Positions 1-9,202 of a DNA stretch of 64,000 nt are shown one piece after another. The DNA lies in the NCBI RefSeq assembly GCF_000348985.1, contig NC_035924.1:620001-684000 (forward strand), read 5' to 3'. Each line of letters starts with the position of its first letter. The first letter of the stretch is position 1. Origin of the DNA: Huiozyma naganishii CBS 8797 (taxonomy: Eukaryota; Ascomycota; Saccharomycetes; Saccharomycetales; Saccharomycetaceae). Under the pieces are notes generated by a model that was not told the DNA's origin, made no database searches, and was given only the letters and a program-made list of their open reading frames with translations. A program made the translations under genes and the position numbers.

Positions 1-435
1 GTGCAGCGCGGTCCGGTGGAATATCTCAAATCTGTCCGTCTGTTCGCTGTCCAGGTTCATAATCAGCAACTTGAATTGGTCCTCGTAACTCAGCTCCTCA
101 AGGGGGGCCTCAGCTTCTTGTGCTACCTCCTTACTTAGCTGGTCCCTGTAAACATCCGGTACAAACGTCAAGTTGTCAGGGACCCTGTTCACCTCCTCGT
201 CTTTGTCCATTATCGGAAGGCTTGAGTAATCCAGCCGGCCTATATCAGAGGGTAGGAAGCTGTTCATAGTTCCGCCCGTCCTCAGATCCTTGACCTTCCA
301 CGAGACGTACTCTTGGTCCTCGGACAGAATCTGGTCAATCATTTGCTTCGTCGCAAAGTAGTTCGCCACGGTCACGATGGGAGCGTAGTTCACCTCTGGG
401 ATCGTATCCAGGGGACCTTGTGGCGCATCAGTCAT
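1..435 (-). CDS. TAF11: TFIID subunit TAF11, N-terminal part (runs off the window)
   Basis: The first 145 codons are present from the ATG at 435; the gene continues beyond base 1. TAF11 is a histone-fold subunit of the general transcription factor TFIID and pairs with TAF13 in the nucleus. The recognisable part is the end of this fragment, where a motif reading LDSEQTDRFEIFHRTAL matches the start of the TAF11 histone fold (family pattern SxEQxxRFExxRRSxx). The acidic, variable N-terminal region before it is expected for yeast TAF11. In S. cerevisiae TAF11 is YML015C, whereas the next gene here is a YDR43x gene, so this locus mixes the two duplicated regions. No frame break is seen in the visible portion. 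Confidence 0.82.
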   Translation of the reverse strand, partial: MTDAPQGPLDTIPEVNYAPIVTVANYFATKQMIDQILSEDQEYVSWKVKDLRTGGTMNSFLPSDIGRLDYSSLPIMDKDEEVNRVPDNLTFVPDVYRDQLSKEVAQEAEAPLEELSYEDQFKLLIMNLDSEQTDRFEIFHRTALH

Positions 436-730
436 ACCGTACTATGTGTGTATTTGTGAGCTTAGCAGTGGTTGATGCTGGACGTTGAAGGAGGAAGCAA
501 ACTGTGAAGTTATCGGTCTCTCGCAATGTGAGTTTGCAATGAGTTAGAAGAATTGAAATATTTTAGTTTCTGCAGCGGCTTCGATGAACAGGGTCCCGAT
601 AGCTCGCTGATGGGTGGTGACTCGTTGGGATGTTATGATGGTACATACGTATATACTATTTACTTGGTGGCTGTCATTCCACGCCCGTCTCGAATTGGGT
701 GCCGTTAGCGGCTGTAGCTGTAGAAGTTTT

Positions 731-2362
731 TTACTCTGTGGATTCGACAATCTCATCCTCACCATCCACTGCGTGCAGGCCCTCAGCCTCTTGCAACGCC
801 CGCTTCTCCTCCTCCTCGTTCTTGGTCAGTTCCTTGTTCTGGTCTTCCGGTTTCGCGTTCGACTCTTTCAGATTTGCGACGAGGCCGATAAATATGACCA
901 CGGTGATCGGACCCAGCAACGGTAAGTACACAGCTACTTTGTGTTCCTGCGGGAAGAAGTTCTGTTGGACCATCTCCCCGTGAAAGAACGAGCTCTCGCA
1001 GAGCTGCACCAGCCTGTTGCTCTTCAGCAGCAGATCATCCCACACCGCGTCACTGCCGAGCTCTGGGTTGTTGAGGTCGTCGACAATCGCGAGCCGCAAG
1101 TCCAGCGCCTCTGTGACGTTATTACGCACCTCTAACGGGATGGACATTTGCTCGAAGGACTCTGTTAGCTTCAGCAATGACCACAGGGTCTCCACTGCGT
1201 TGTCCATGTTCTGCAAGATGGTCAGCCTCTTAAAGGAGTCCATGGTGATCACCAGAGAGGACAGGTCCTCGACTGTATCCGCCAACCCGAGCAGTTGAAA
1301 GATGTCCTTGGCGAACTTGTACATGATCGGGCTCAGGTAACTCTCCTTGAGTTTGGTGTTCTCCTCCAGTGGGTCCTTATTCACGATGAGAACCCCCCAC
1401 TGTGGGACAATAAAACTGTCCCAGTTGTCTCCGGCGGCGGTGGTCTCCTGACCCCCAGTCCCGTTAATGAAGGGCAACCCCTGGGGGGACAACTTCGCAC
1501 TGGGGAACACGATCGCCAAGTTCAGCGCATTCTGTTCAGAGTAGTACACAGACGACGACAGCTCGGACAGATCGATGACGTGTGCTAGGTCCTGCCACGT
1601 CACGTCCGTGCTGTTGCTCAGCGTGTGCAGGTTCAGGTCGTTATGGAACACAATCGAGGTGTCCACGGTGAAGTTCACTATCGGGCTCAACATTTCTCTA
1701 AATGGCGTGAAGTACTTCACCAACGTTTCGCTGATCTCCCACGCGACGGGCGTCCCGTCCCCGTTCAGAAGCGAGATAGACAGATGCACGTTCGGTGAGT
1801 AATTGATGGAGATGCTGTTCCCATTGCGTTTTGCCGCTTGGTGTCCCTGGTGGCTCAAATGGTCCCACTCCAGAGCAAACGTGTGCTCGATCAACGTTTG
1901 GGCGACGAAGAAGGGCAAGTCGTTCGCGACCACGGACGGATCATCGAAGTACACAACGGTCCGTTTCGTGTCGTACGGTAAATAGTACCCTACGAAATCG
2001 TCCAAGTCCAACTCTACCACATGGTATGCATCTTTTTGTTCACCAGAGAGCAATTGCTCATCGTAGGGCAGGATCTGCAAGGACCAAGGGACGTACTGTC
2101 TTTTGGAGTTTAAAAGATGGTTGACCTGGATCTGTACTGCGTCGTGAATGTCTGGGAACCTGTACAGGTTCGACTTGATGTACACTGGGATGGTCATGTG
2201 TACATCCTGGAACCTATTCTCGTGCAGACTCTTAATGTAATCCATGGGCAATTGAGCCCTGTATATCGTCGTCAACTTGTACCACAGCGGCACCCCTACC
2301 AGGAGGTATACTGCCGCAAACAGAAACACAACACACCTTCGCAGGGTAGCGTTTGATGACAT
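731..2362 (-). CDS. GPI17: GPI transamidase complex subunit GPI17 (PIG-S family)
   Basis: This encodes 543 residues, close to the 534 of S. cerevisiae Gpi17. The protein is part of the ER-membrane GPI transamidase that attaches GPI anchors to proteins. An N-terminal membrane segment (CVVFLFAAVYLLVGVPLWY, near residues 10-28) precedes the family motif LWYKLTTIYRAQLP, and a second membrane segment lies near the C-terminus (LLGPITVVIFIGLVANL), followed by a short charged tail. I start at the ATG at 2362 because the frame upstream has only a GTG and homologues begin with MSxAxLR. It is read toward TAF11, which it precedes by 295 bp on the same strand. It sits next to NPL3, as in S. cerevisiae. 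Confidence 0.93.
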   Translation of the reverse strand: MSSNATLRRCVVFLFAAVYLLVGVPLWYKLTTIYRAQLPMDYIKSLHENRFQDVHMTIPVYIKSNLYRFPDIHDAVQIQVNHLLNSKRQYVPWSLQILPYDEQLLSGEQKDAYHVVELDLDDFVGYYLPYDTKRTVVYFDDPSVVANDLPFFVAQTLIEHTFALEWDHLSHQGHQAAKRNGNSISINYSPNVHLSISLLNGDGTPVAWEISETLVKYFTPFREMLSPIVNFTVDTSIVFHNDLNLHTLSNSTDVTWQDLAHVIDLSELSSSVYYSEQNALNLAIVFPSAKLSPQGLPFINGTGGQETTAAGDNWDSFIVPQWGVLIVNKDPLEENTKLKESYLSPIMYKFAKDIFQLLGLADTVEDLSSLVITMDSFKRLTILQNMDNAVETLWSLLKLTESFEQMSIPLEVRNNVTEALDLRLAIVDDLNNPELGSDAVWDDLLLKSNRLVQLCESSFFHGEMVQQNFFPQEHKVAVYLPLLGPITVVIFIGLVANLKESNAKPEDQNKELTKNEEEEKRALQEAEGLHAVDGEDEIVESTE

Positions 2363-3366
2363 AGTCGAATGGCAGGAGGGGAGGCACTCACTCACACTCA
2401 CTCACTCGCTCAATCTGTGATGAAACTACTTCCCACCCTCTTCGAATCTGGGCGCTCTTTTAATTTTTTTTATTTCAAGTCGTGTCACAAATTGTATCCT
2501 AAAATGTTATAGAAGAGGTTGGAAACAGGTGAATGAAAGAGAGGATTTCTCAATGGATGCAAAGATCTAGCAAGATAATTTTACAGTACACATCTATATA
2601 TACAACTGGACGTCTATACCAGTATGGGGTGGTTGCTACATAGTTAAACAAAAAAAAAAAGAGTTTCAAAGTTGGTCGACAGTGACGAACACATCGGTCC
2701 GTTTGGATGGATGAAATAAGTGCTTTTGCTGTTAGTAACGTAAGCAAGAAAGTGATGGACTGTTCTTGGATCCTGGCTGGAGATTTGTAAGACATTGTAA
2801 TATACACACACAGAGAAAGAAACACAGAAAGAGAGAATAGAAAGAGGGAGGGAGAAGAAGAGATTATTATTATTCGTGACAATGATTTAGTTCTCATATT
2901 AGAAACAGAAGAATAAGGGAATACGAGAGGCGGGGGAAGGAAGTACGTTACACGGTTGTGTGTTTTGGTTGTTGTTGCTTATTGTACAAAATGGGGAAAG
3001 AAAAACGGTGACGGGGGGAAACATTTATATGACATAATAAAGGGACTCAAAGTTTATCCTCAAAGATTAATTTCATCTAAACACAAAGAAAAAACGTATA
3101 TGGGAAATTTGATTCATCTTCTTGATCTGATTGTATTTTTTTACTTCTTCTTCTTCTTCTTCTTCATATATCGGACACATGGTGAAGATGCAGTAATTCA
3201 ATATTCTCTCATCTCATTTCAAACTTTCTTCAATCTGCCCTGTTTTCAGAATGTTTGTTTCCATTAAGGATGAGAAAACCTGGAAGGTGGATGGAACAAC
3301 GATAGAGCTAATAAGAAACAAAATTTATTCATGGAAAAAATATTCCGTATTCATACTGAATATAAC
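2363..3366. other. intergenic, GPI17 upstream / NPL3 downstream
   Basis: About 1 kb with no gene I can support. It holds the GPI17 promoter on its left and the NPL3 3' end on its right. It contains simple sequence: an A11 run near 2650, a purine-rich GA stretch near 2813-2870 and a TTC trinucleotide run near 3146-3166. Open frames here (for example 2550-2897 on the minus strand) are low-complexity and have no homologue that I recognise. Confidence 0.6.
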
Positions 3367-4712
3367 TTACCTTGTTGGGGAGTGTTCCCTTGGAGCAAAG
3401 TCTCTAGATCTGTAGGAATCTCTTGGAGCGCCGTAATCGCCTCTTGGTGCACCGCCGCCATAGCCGCCTCTTGGTGGGGCGCCATAGCCACCTCTTGGAC
3501 CACTGCTGTAACTGCCTCTTGGAGGCCCGCCGTATCCACCGCCGGTCACCTCTTGGGGCCCGTAGTCGCCTCTTGGACCACCGCCGTAACTGCCTCTTGG
3601 TGGGCCACCGAAACCGCGGTCACCACCTCTGGGGCCACCATAACTACCTCTTGGTGGACCGCCGTAACCGCCACGGAACCCGCCTCTTGGACCGTTGTTA
3701 AAACCGCCGCGGAAACCACCACGGAACCCACCTCTTGGACCACCTCTGAAACCACCACGGCCTCTGAATCCACCTCTGTTGGATCTTCTGATAGGAGGTG
3801 GGTTATCGTCTCTCTCGACGGTGATAACTTGACCCCTGAACTCGATGTTGTTCAACTTCGTCAACGCATCCTCCAAAACTTCCTCTGAGGAGAATTCTAA
3901 CGCACCGGTACCATCGAAGTCTCTGGTGTTAACACTGGAGAAAGTAGTGTCCAAGTTGTGTTCACGAGCCAAATCTTTCAACTCCTGCCAAGAGCAACCC
4001 TCTGGGAGATTCCTCATCATCATACGGTATCTCTTAGCTGGCATCTTGGAAAACACGACCTCCAAAGGTTGGTTGGCGAACAGTTTCCCGTTAACCTCCT
4101 CGATCGCTCTCGACGCAGAGTCTGCTTCCTCAAACTCGACAAAAGCGAATCCATTCAAGATCTTCACCTCCTTCATTGGACCGAAGGGACCAAATATCTC
4201 GTTCAATTCTGCATCTTGCACGTCAAAGGGGAAGTCTGACAAACAGTCTTGTCGTGGATAGTTCACCGTCCTGTTGGTCGTGATGGTTGTTGTGGTACTG
4301 GTTACCGTAACCGTATGGCTGACGACCGTGTTCACCGCCCATCGACTGTGGAGGAGGGTAGTATGGCTGTGGTTCTGGGTGTGTTGGAATGCGCGAGTCA
4401 TCCATTGGGGCACGAGGGTACTCATGTTCTGGTTGTTCTGGATGTTGTGGTAGTTCCACCACAGCCAAGCTGGCGCAAGGCTACAGATGGGGCAGCATCG
4501 GCAGCTGGAGCTGCAGAAGCTGCAGCTTCATTCACCACTTCAGCAGCTGGGGGTGGTGGTGGTGGTGCAGCGTCGTTGTTCTGCTGTTCCTCCACCGCAG
4601 CAGCAGGGGCAGCAGCAGGGGCAGCCTCCTGTTGTGGCTGCTCCACAGGTGGGGCACTCTCCACCTGAGTGTGTTGTGCTTGTTCTTCGTGATCAGCTAC
4701 AGTATCGGACAT
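3367..4712 (-). CDS. NPL3: SR-like RNA-binding protein NPL3, frame broken twice in this sequence
   Basis: NPL3 is an abundant nuclear mRNA-binding protein with roles in elongation, splicing and export. Three successive minus-strand frames together give an Npl3: an acidic, Pro/Gln-rich N-terminus from the ATG at 4712; a middle part (frame of 4468) ending in the RNP2 motif TTRLFVR; and a C-terminal frame from about 4224 with the rest of RRM1 (GFAFVEFEE), RRM2 (LPEGCSWQELKDL), a long RGG/GGY domain and the terminus HSPTR, as in S. cerevisiae. Both changes are in the +1 direction: the first within 4480-4425, the second near 4228-4222 at CTT-TGA-C. Rejoined length is about 447 residues (S. cerevisiae 414). 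Either the assembly has indels here or decoding shifts; see findings. It shares its upstream region with CYM1. Confidence 0.85.
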
Positions 4713-4884
4713 CTGTATTACTCTCTAGCTTGCTTCAACTACCTCTCTGTCATAAGAGTGAAACGTCAGTAACTGCTCAACAGCGTGTGACGTTTCTTTT
4801 AAACACAAAATTTGAAAATTTTCATCTTTGGAAAATTGAAATCCGGGTAAAGCCCCAGAAACTTTAACACCCAAAAACTTACAA

Positions 4885-5030
4885 AGCCCTAATTTCAAAA
4901 TAAATTCTATTTATAAAGCCCTAACAGTGGGGTAACATCTAATTTACCAAGCCCTAAATTAGGGTTTACCCTTTTTTTCAAAAACCCTAAATTAGGGCTA
5001 TCTTTACTGGTTAAGCCCTAATTTAGGGCT
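4885..5030. promoter_or_regulatory. phased cluster of eight Tbf1-type sites, NPL3-CYM1 promoter
   Basis: Eight exact matches to ARCCCTAA, the known Tbf1 site (TTAGGG-type), lie in 146 bp. Forward copies start at 4885, 4917, 4950, 4983 and 5014; reverse copies start at 4959, 4992 and 5023. Spacing is 31-33 bp, about three helical turns, and the last three forward sites each pair with a reverse site as a near-palindrome. The cluster sits 173 bp from the NPL3 ATG and 196 bp from the CYM1 ATG, so it probably serves as a shared bidirectional promoter element. That it binds Tbf1 is inferred from the motif. Confidence 0.75.
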
Positions 5031-5225
5031 TCAGGTCTTAAATTATATTCTGTTGTGATGCCCGCCTTTTCACACTTACTATACAGTGTGATTGAAAGGT
5101 TGATGCTATCAGAGTAAAGGTGTGTGCTTGTGTGTTGGTGGTCTGTATCGTCTGTACTCTTTTGGCATTCTAGCTGTGATACTATATTGTACGTCTAGTA
5201 TACAAGTGTTCGCCTTTTTTTCGCT

Positions 5226-8210
5226 ATGTTGAGGTGTCGACAGTCTCTGTTTAAAGGATCTTTTTGTCTTCGGAGGACTTTAGCTACTGCTTCATGGTCG
5301 CCGCACCTGGCAACGAAGTACCCAGTGGGTCAGGCGTTGCACGGATACGAGATCAAGAGGGTATTGCCCGTTCCAGAATGGAGGTTGGTTGCCGTGGATT
5401 TGGTCCATGGGCAAACTGGAGCGCAACATTTGCACTTAGATAGGGCCGACAACAATAACGTGTTCAGTATTGGGTTTAGAACGCTGCCGCCGGACTCTAC
5501 AGGTGTTCCGCATATTTTGGAGCATACGACTCTGTGTGGGTCAGTGAAGTACCCTGTACATGACCCCTTCTTCAAGATGTTGAACAAATCTCTCGCAAAC
5601 TTTATGAACGCAATGACGGGTCCACATTACACTTTCTTCCCCTTCGCGACGACTAACGGTAGGGATTTTGCTAATCTGAGGGACGTTTACTTGGATTCGA
5701 TACTAAACCCTCTGCTCAAATGGGAAGACTTCGTACAGGAAGGTTGGCGGCTTGAGAACAGGGACTTGGAAGACAAGACGAGCGAGATCGTGTTTAAGGG
5801 CGTCGTGTACAACGAGATGAAGGGACAGATCTCGAACGCAGACTACTTCTTCTGGTCGCAGTTCCAACAGGCACTGTACCCGGACCTGAATAACTCCGGT
5901 GGGGACCCTCAGAAGATTACCGACCTTACGTACGAGGACCTTGTGAAGTTTCACAGGAACAATTACCATGCATCGAATGCAAGGACGTTCACTTACGGGG
6001 ATTTCCCATTGGAGGACACTCTGAAGAGACTGAACAAGGAGTTTGTAGAGTTTGGGAGGAGACAGTCACCTCGAGCTTTGAAACAACTCGACTTTGACAA
6101 AGACATGCACATTGTTAAACAGGGCCAGTTCGACCCGATGTTGCCAGAGGAGAAACAAACTAAGACTTCTATGACGTGGAAGATTGGGGATTCGAAAGAT
6201 ACCTATGAGACTTTCCTGTGGAGGGTTTTAGGGAACATCCTGATGGACGGACAATCGTCAGTACTGTACCAGCGGCTGATAGATACCGGGATAGGTACGG
6301 AGTTCACAGTGAACTGCGGAGTGGATACACTTCTAGATACAAATGTGCTGACGGTTGGTGTTACTGGGGTTTCCGACGTGGACGCGTTCCGGGCTTGCGT
6401 TAATGATGTGTTCCAAAAGGTCGCCGTGGCACCCATCGAAGAAATGAAGGTGAACGCTATCATTCAACAGCTGGAACTGAGTAAGAAGGATCACAAACCG
6501 GATTTTGGGTTGCAGTTGTTGTACTCGATCCTACCCGGGTGGACAAACTCGATGGATCCCTTCGAAGCTTTGAAGTTTGAGGAATTGATCCATAGGTTCA
6601 GAGAGGATTTTGCCACAAGGGGAAGCGCTTTGTTCCATGATCTGGTTAAGAAATGGATCTTGGACAAACCGATCTTCCACTTCTCAATGGTCGGGTCTAA
6701 AGAACTGGCGAAAGAACTGGAAGAGGAGGAGCAAGCGAGACTGAAGAACAAAGTGGCCAAACTGGACACACAAGACCGTCAGATTATTTACGACAGAGGA
6801 TTACTCCTTAGGGACAAGCAAGCGAAGAAAGAGAATCTCTCATGCCTGCCAACTTTGCAAACGAGCGATATCTCAAGAGAGGCTGTGTACTACCCTGTTG
6901 AGATGCTCAACGATCAGACAATGGTCCGTATCACAGACACAAACGGAATCACGTACATGAGGGGCAAAATAGAGATGAACGATCTTATCCCGCATGATCT
7001 GTACGCGTACCTACCCCTGTTTGCCGATTCTTTAACTAGTCTCGGCACCAAGACCAAACCGTTCAAGGACATTGAGGACGAAATTAAATTGAACACGGGC
7101 GGGATCTCCTCACACAGCAGTGTTACAACGGATCCGCTGACTTTACAACCAAGACTCAACCTCGGGTTCGACGGTTGGTGCCTCAACCACAAAGGGGGTA
7201 AGGTGGTAGACCTGTGGGACCAGCTGATCTTGAACACAGATTTCAACGCGAACAAAAACGTGTTGAAGGTGCTGATCAAGATCCTTGCCTCCTCCGCGGT
7301 TTCTTCTGTCACGGAGGCTGGTCACTCCTTTGCTAGAGGATATGCCACGGCACACTTCAGCAAGACCAAAGCGATCGCTGAAACTCTGGGTGGGATCGAA
7401 CAGTTGAAGTTCGTCATGCAACTGAACTCGTACTTGGAGGACGAGTCGCTGTTCCAGACTATGGTAGTGGACAAACTGGTCCAATTGCAACTGATAATGA
7501 TGAACTGTAAGGACAGGCTCAGATTCTTTGTCACAACGGATACAACGAACCAAGCGGAGGCTATCACGGGACAACTGGCGACCTTCAGAGACAAATTCCT
7601 CTCCTCTTCCAATGAGTCGTTCACCACGGGGGACTACCCATTACTGTCCGGCACGAAACCGACTCTTCTAAACTTCCCCTTCCAAACGCACTACACGGCT
7701 TACTGCGAGAACACAAACATTCCATACGTGCACGCAGACACTGCACCTTTACAGATCCTCTCGTCAATCTTGACCTCAAAGCACCTGCACAAGGAGATCC
7801 GCGAGAGCGGTGGTGCGTACGGCGGCGGTGCTGGCTACGACTCGCTCGTCGGGTCCTTCAACTACTACAGTTACAGAGACCCAACGCCGCTGCGGTCGCT
7901 ACAGGTATTCCACCGCACGTTCGACATTGAGGCCGCGGACGTCACGAACGGCAAGTTGCGGTTGTTCCAGGACATCGACGCGCCGATCAGCCGTCGCGGG
8001 GAGGCCGTTTGGAACTTCGAGAACGGTATAACGCACAAGATGCGGCAAGAGCGCAGGGAGAGGTTCTTGGACACAACTTCGCAGGACGTCGAGCGCGTCA
8101 GGGACAAGTACCTGAAGCGGCAACCAGGGTACGGAGTCGTAGTCGGGGCGCCCATCCCGGGCAAAACGGATCCTCCAGCGTGGGACACCGTGACGCTGTC
8201 TGCGTCGTGA
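5226..8210 (+). CDS. CYM1: mitochondrial presequence protease CYM1 (M16C metallopeptidase)
   Basis: The product has 994 residues (S. cerevisiae Cym1: 989). It is the mitochondrial metalloprotease that degrades cleaved targeting peptides in the intermembrane space/matrix. The inverted zinc motif of pitrilysin-type enzymes is visible as HILEH near residue 100, followed by the conserved stretch NFMNAMTGPHYTFFPFAT. The N-terminus (MLRCRQSLFKGSFCLRR) is basic and lacks acidic residues, as expected for a mitochondrial presequence. A conserved GGAYGGGAGYDS segment lies near the C-terminal end. The ATG at 5226 is the first in frame. It is divergent from NPL3, as in S. cerevisiae, but the next ancestral neighbours (TIF35, BNA7) are absent and ERV25 follows. 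Confidence 0.95.
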   Translation: MLRCRQSLFKGSFCLRRTLATASWSPHLATKYPVGQALHGYEIKRVLPVPEWRLVAVDLVHGQTGAQHLHLDRADNNNVFSIGFRTLPPDSTGVPHILEHTTLCGSVKYPVHDPFFKMLNKSLANFMNAMTGPHYTFFPFATTNGRDFANLRDVYLDSILNPLLKWEDFVQEGWRLENRDLEDKTSEIVFKGVVYNEMKGQISNADYFFWSQFQQALYPDLNNSGGDPQKITDLTYEDLVKFHRNNYHASNARTFTYGDFPLEDTLKRLNKEFVEFGRRQSPRALKQLDFDKDMHIVKQGQFDPMLPEEKQTKTSMTWKIGDSKDTYETFLWRVLGNILMDGQSSVLYQRLIDTGIGTEFTVNCGVDTLLDTNVLTVGVTGVSDVDAFRACVNDVFQKVAVAPIEEMKVNAIIQQLELSKKDHKPDFGLQLLYSILPGWTNSMDPFEALKFEELIHRFREDFATRGSALFHDLVKKWILDKPIFHFSMVGSKELAKELEEEEQARLKNKVAKLDTQDRQIIYDRGLLLRDKQAKKENLSCLPTLQTSDISREAVYYPVEMLNDQTMVRITDTNGITYMRGKIEMNDLIPHDLYAYLPLFADSLTSLGTKTKPFKDIEDEIKLNTGGISSHSSVTTDPLTLQPRLNLGFDGWCLNHKGGKVVDLWDQLILNTDFNANKNVLKVLIKILASSAVSSVTEAGHSFARGYATAHFSKTKAIAETLGGIEQLKFVMQLNSYLEDESLFQTMVVDKLVQLQLIMMNCKDRLRFFVTTDTTNQAEAITGQLATFRDKFLSSSNESFTTGDYPLLSGTKPTLLNFPFQTHYTAYCENTNIPYVHADTAPLQILSSILTSKHLHKEIRESGGAYGGGAGYDSLVGSFNYYSYRDPTPLRSLQVFHRTFDIEAADVTNGKLRLFQDIDAPISRRGEAVWNFENGITHKMRQERRERFLDTTSQDVERVRDKYLKRQPGYGVVVGAPIPGKTDPPAWDTVTLSAS

Positions 8211-8419
8211 TACATCTCTGTGGATCTCAAGGCGTTGGCAACCGATGCTCTTTGTAAATAGTGAAAATATTCAAACAAGAATATGAAAATAGCGTTTGCT
8301 TTTGAGAGAGACGTGTTCAAAAAGTGACGTTGGACTTGTGGCAGGATTGTAATTGTCATCTTCGTCGTTGTGTTCTCCCCTTTGCTCTAAAAACCATTGT
8401 GATTCCAAGGAAAAGAGAG

Positions 8420-9073
8420 ATGATGAAAGTTTTCAATTTGAAGCAGTGGCTCGTATTCAGCGTGTTTTGGCATGCGATGTCGCACGCTTTGCATTTTGAC
8501 GTCCCCGCTACTTCTGATCCCAGCAAGAAGCTCTGCATCCGGGATTTCGTCTCTGAGGGCCAGATGGTCGTTATTTCGATAACGACTGATGGTTCTGCGA
8601 ACGATGGCCAGCAATTGAACTTCTTCGTGTACGATTCTGCCGGGAACGAGTACCGCAGCAAGCGTAATTTCGTCGGCGACGCAAAAGTGGCATTCGTGTC
8701 CCCTGCGACCACGTCCTTTGACATGTGTCTGGAGAACCAGCTTCAATACACGGGCGGGAACCGTGGGCTGTCTCGTTCCGTTGAGTTGGACGTCGAGATT
8801 GGCTCGCAGGCGCGGGACTGGAACCAATTGTCCGCGAACGAGAAGTTGAAACCAATTGAGGTCGAATTGCGTAAGATCGAGGAGTTGACGGATGAGATTG
8901 TCGACGAACTGGTGTACATGAAGATGCGTGAGGAGCGACTCAGAGATACAAACGAGTCCACGAACTCGCGGGTGATCAACTTCTTTCTGCTGACCGTCGT
9001 CGTGCTTGGCTGCGTCGCCGTGTGGCAAATCACATACTTGAAACGGTACTTCAAGACAAAGCATATTATCTGA
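8420..9073 (+). CDS. ERV25: p24 family cargo receptor ERV25
   Basis: This encodes 217 residues with a signal peptide (cleavage likely after MSHA near residue 22), a GOLD domain with the family's two cysteines (KLCIRDF and FDMCLEN), a coiled-coil stretch (residues about 150-185) and one C-terminal membrane segment ending in [12 protein letters not shown]. That tail matches S. cerevisiae Erv25, which sorts into COPII/COPI vesicles between ER and Golgi. I start at the tandem ATGATG at 8420; codons upstream in this frame include no ATG. S. cerevisiae ERV25 is YML012W, so a YML gene lies here between YDR430 and YDR427 homologues. Confidence 0.94.
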   Translation: MMKVFNLKQWLVFSVFWHAMSHALHFDVPATSDPSKKLCIRDFVSEGQMVVISITTDGSANDGQQLNFFVYDSAGNEYRSKRNFVGDAKVAFVSPATTSFDMCLENQLQYTGGNRGLSRSVELDVEIGSQARDWNQLSANEKLKPIEVELRKIEELTDEIVDELVYMKMREERLRDTNESTNSRVINFFLLTVVVLGCVAVWQITYLKRYFKTKHII

Positions 9074-9202
9074 ATGAGAGTGTGGCAAGACTTTTCACTA
9101 AAGCCTCATCTGTGTGAGTATACGTTTTATTTATGTAAGATACAATACACAATTACGTACACAGACCCTGGGAGCTAGCCACTGTTGAAGAAAGCGCTGG
9201 TT

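Noticed and set aside
3331..3888. A 185-codon plus-strand Trp/Thr-rich frame.
   Set aside because: Antisense shadow of the NPL3 RGG repeats.
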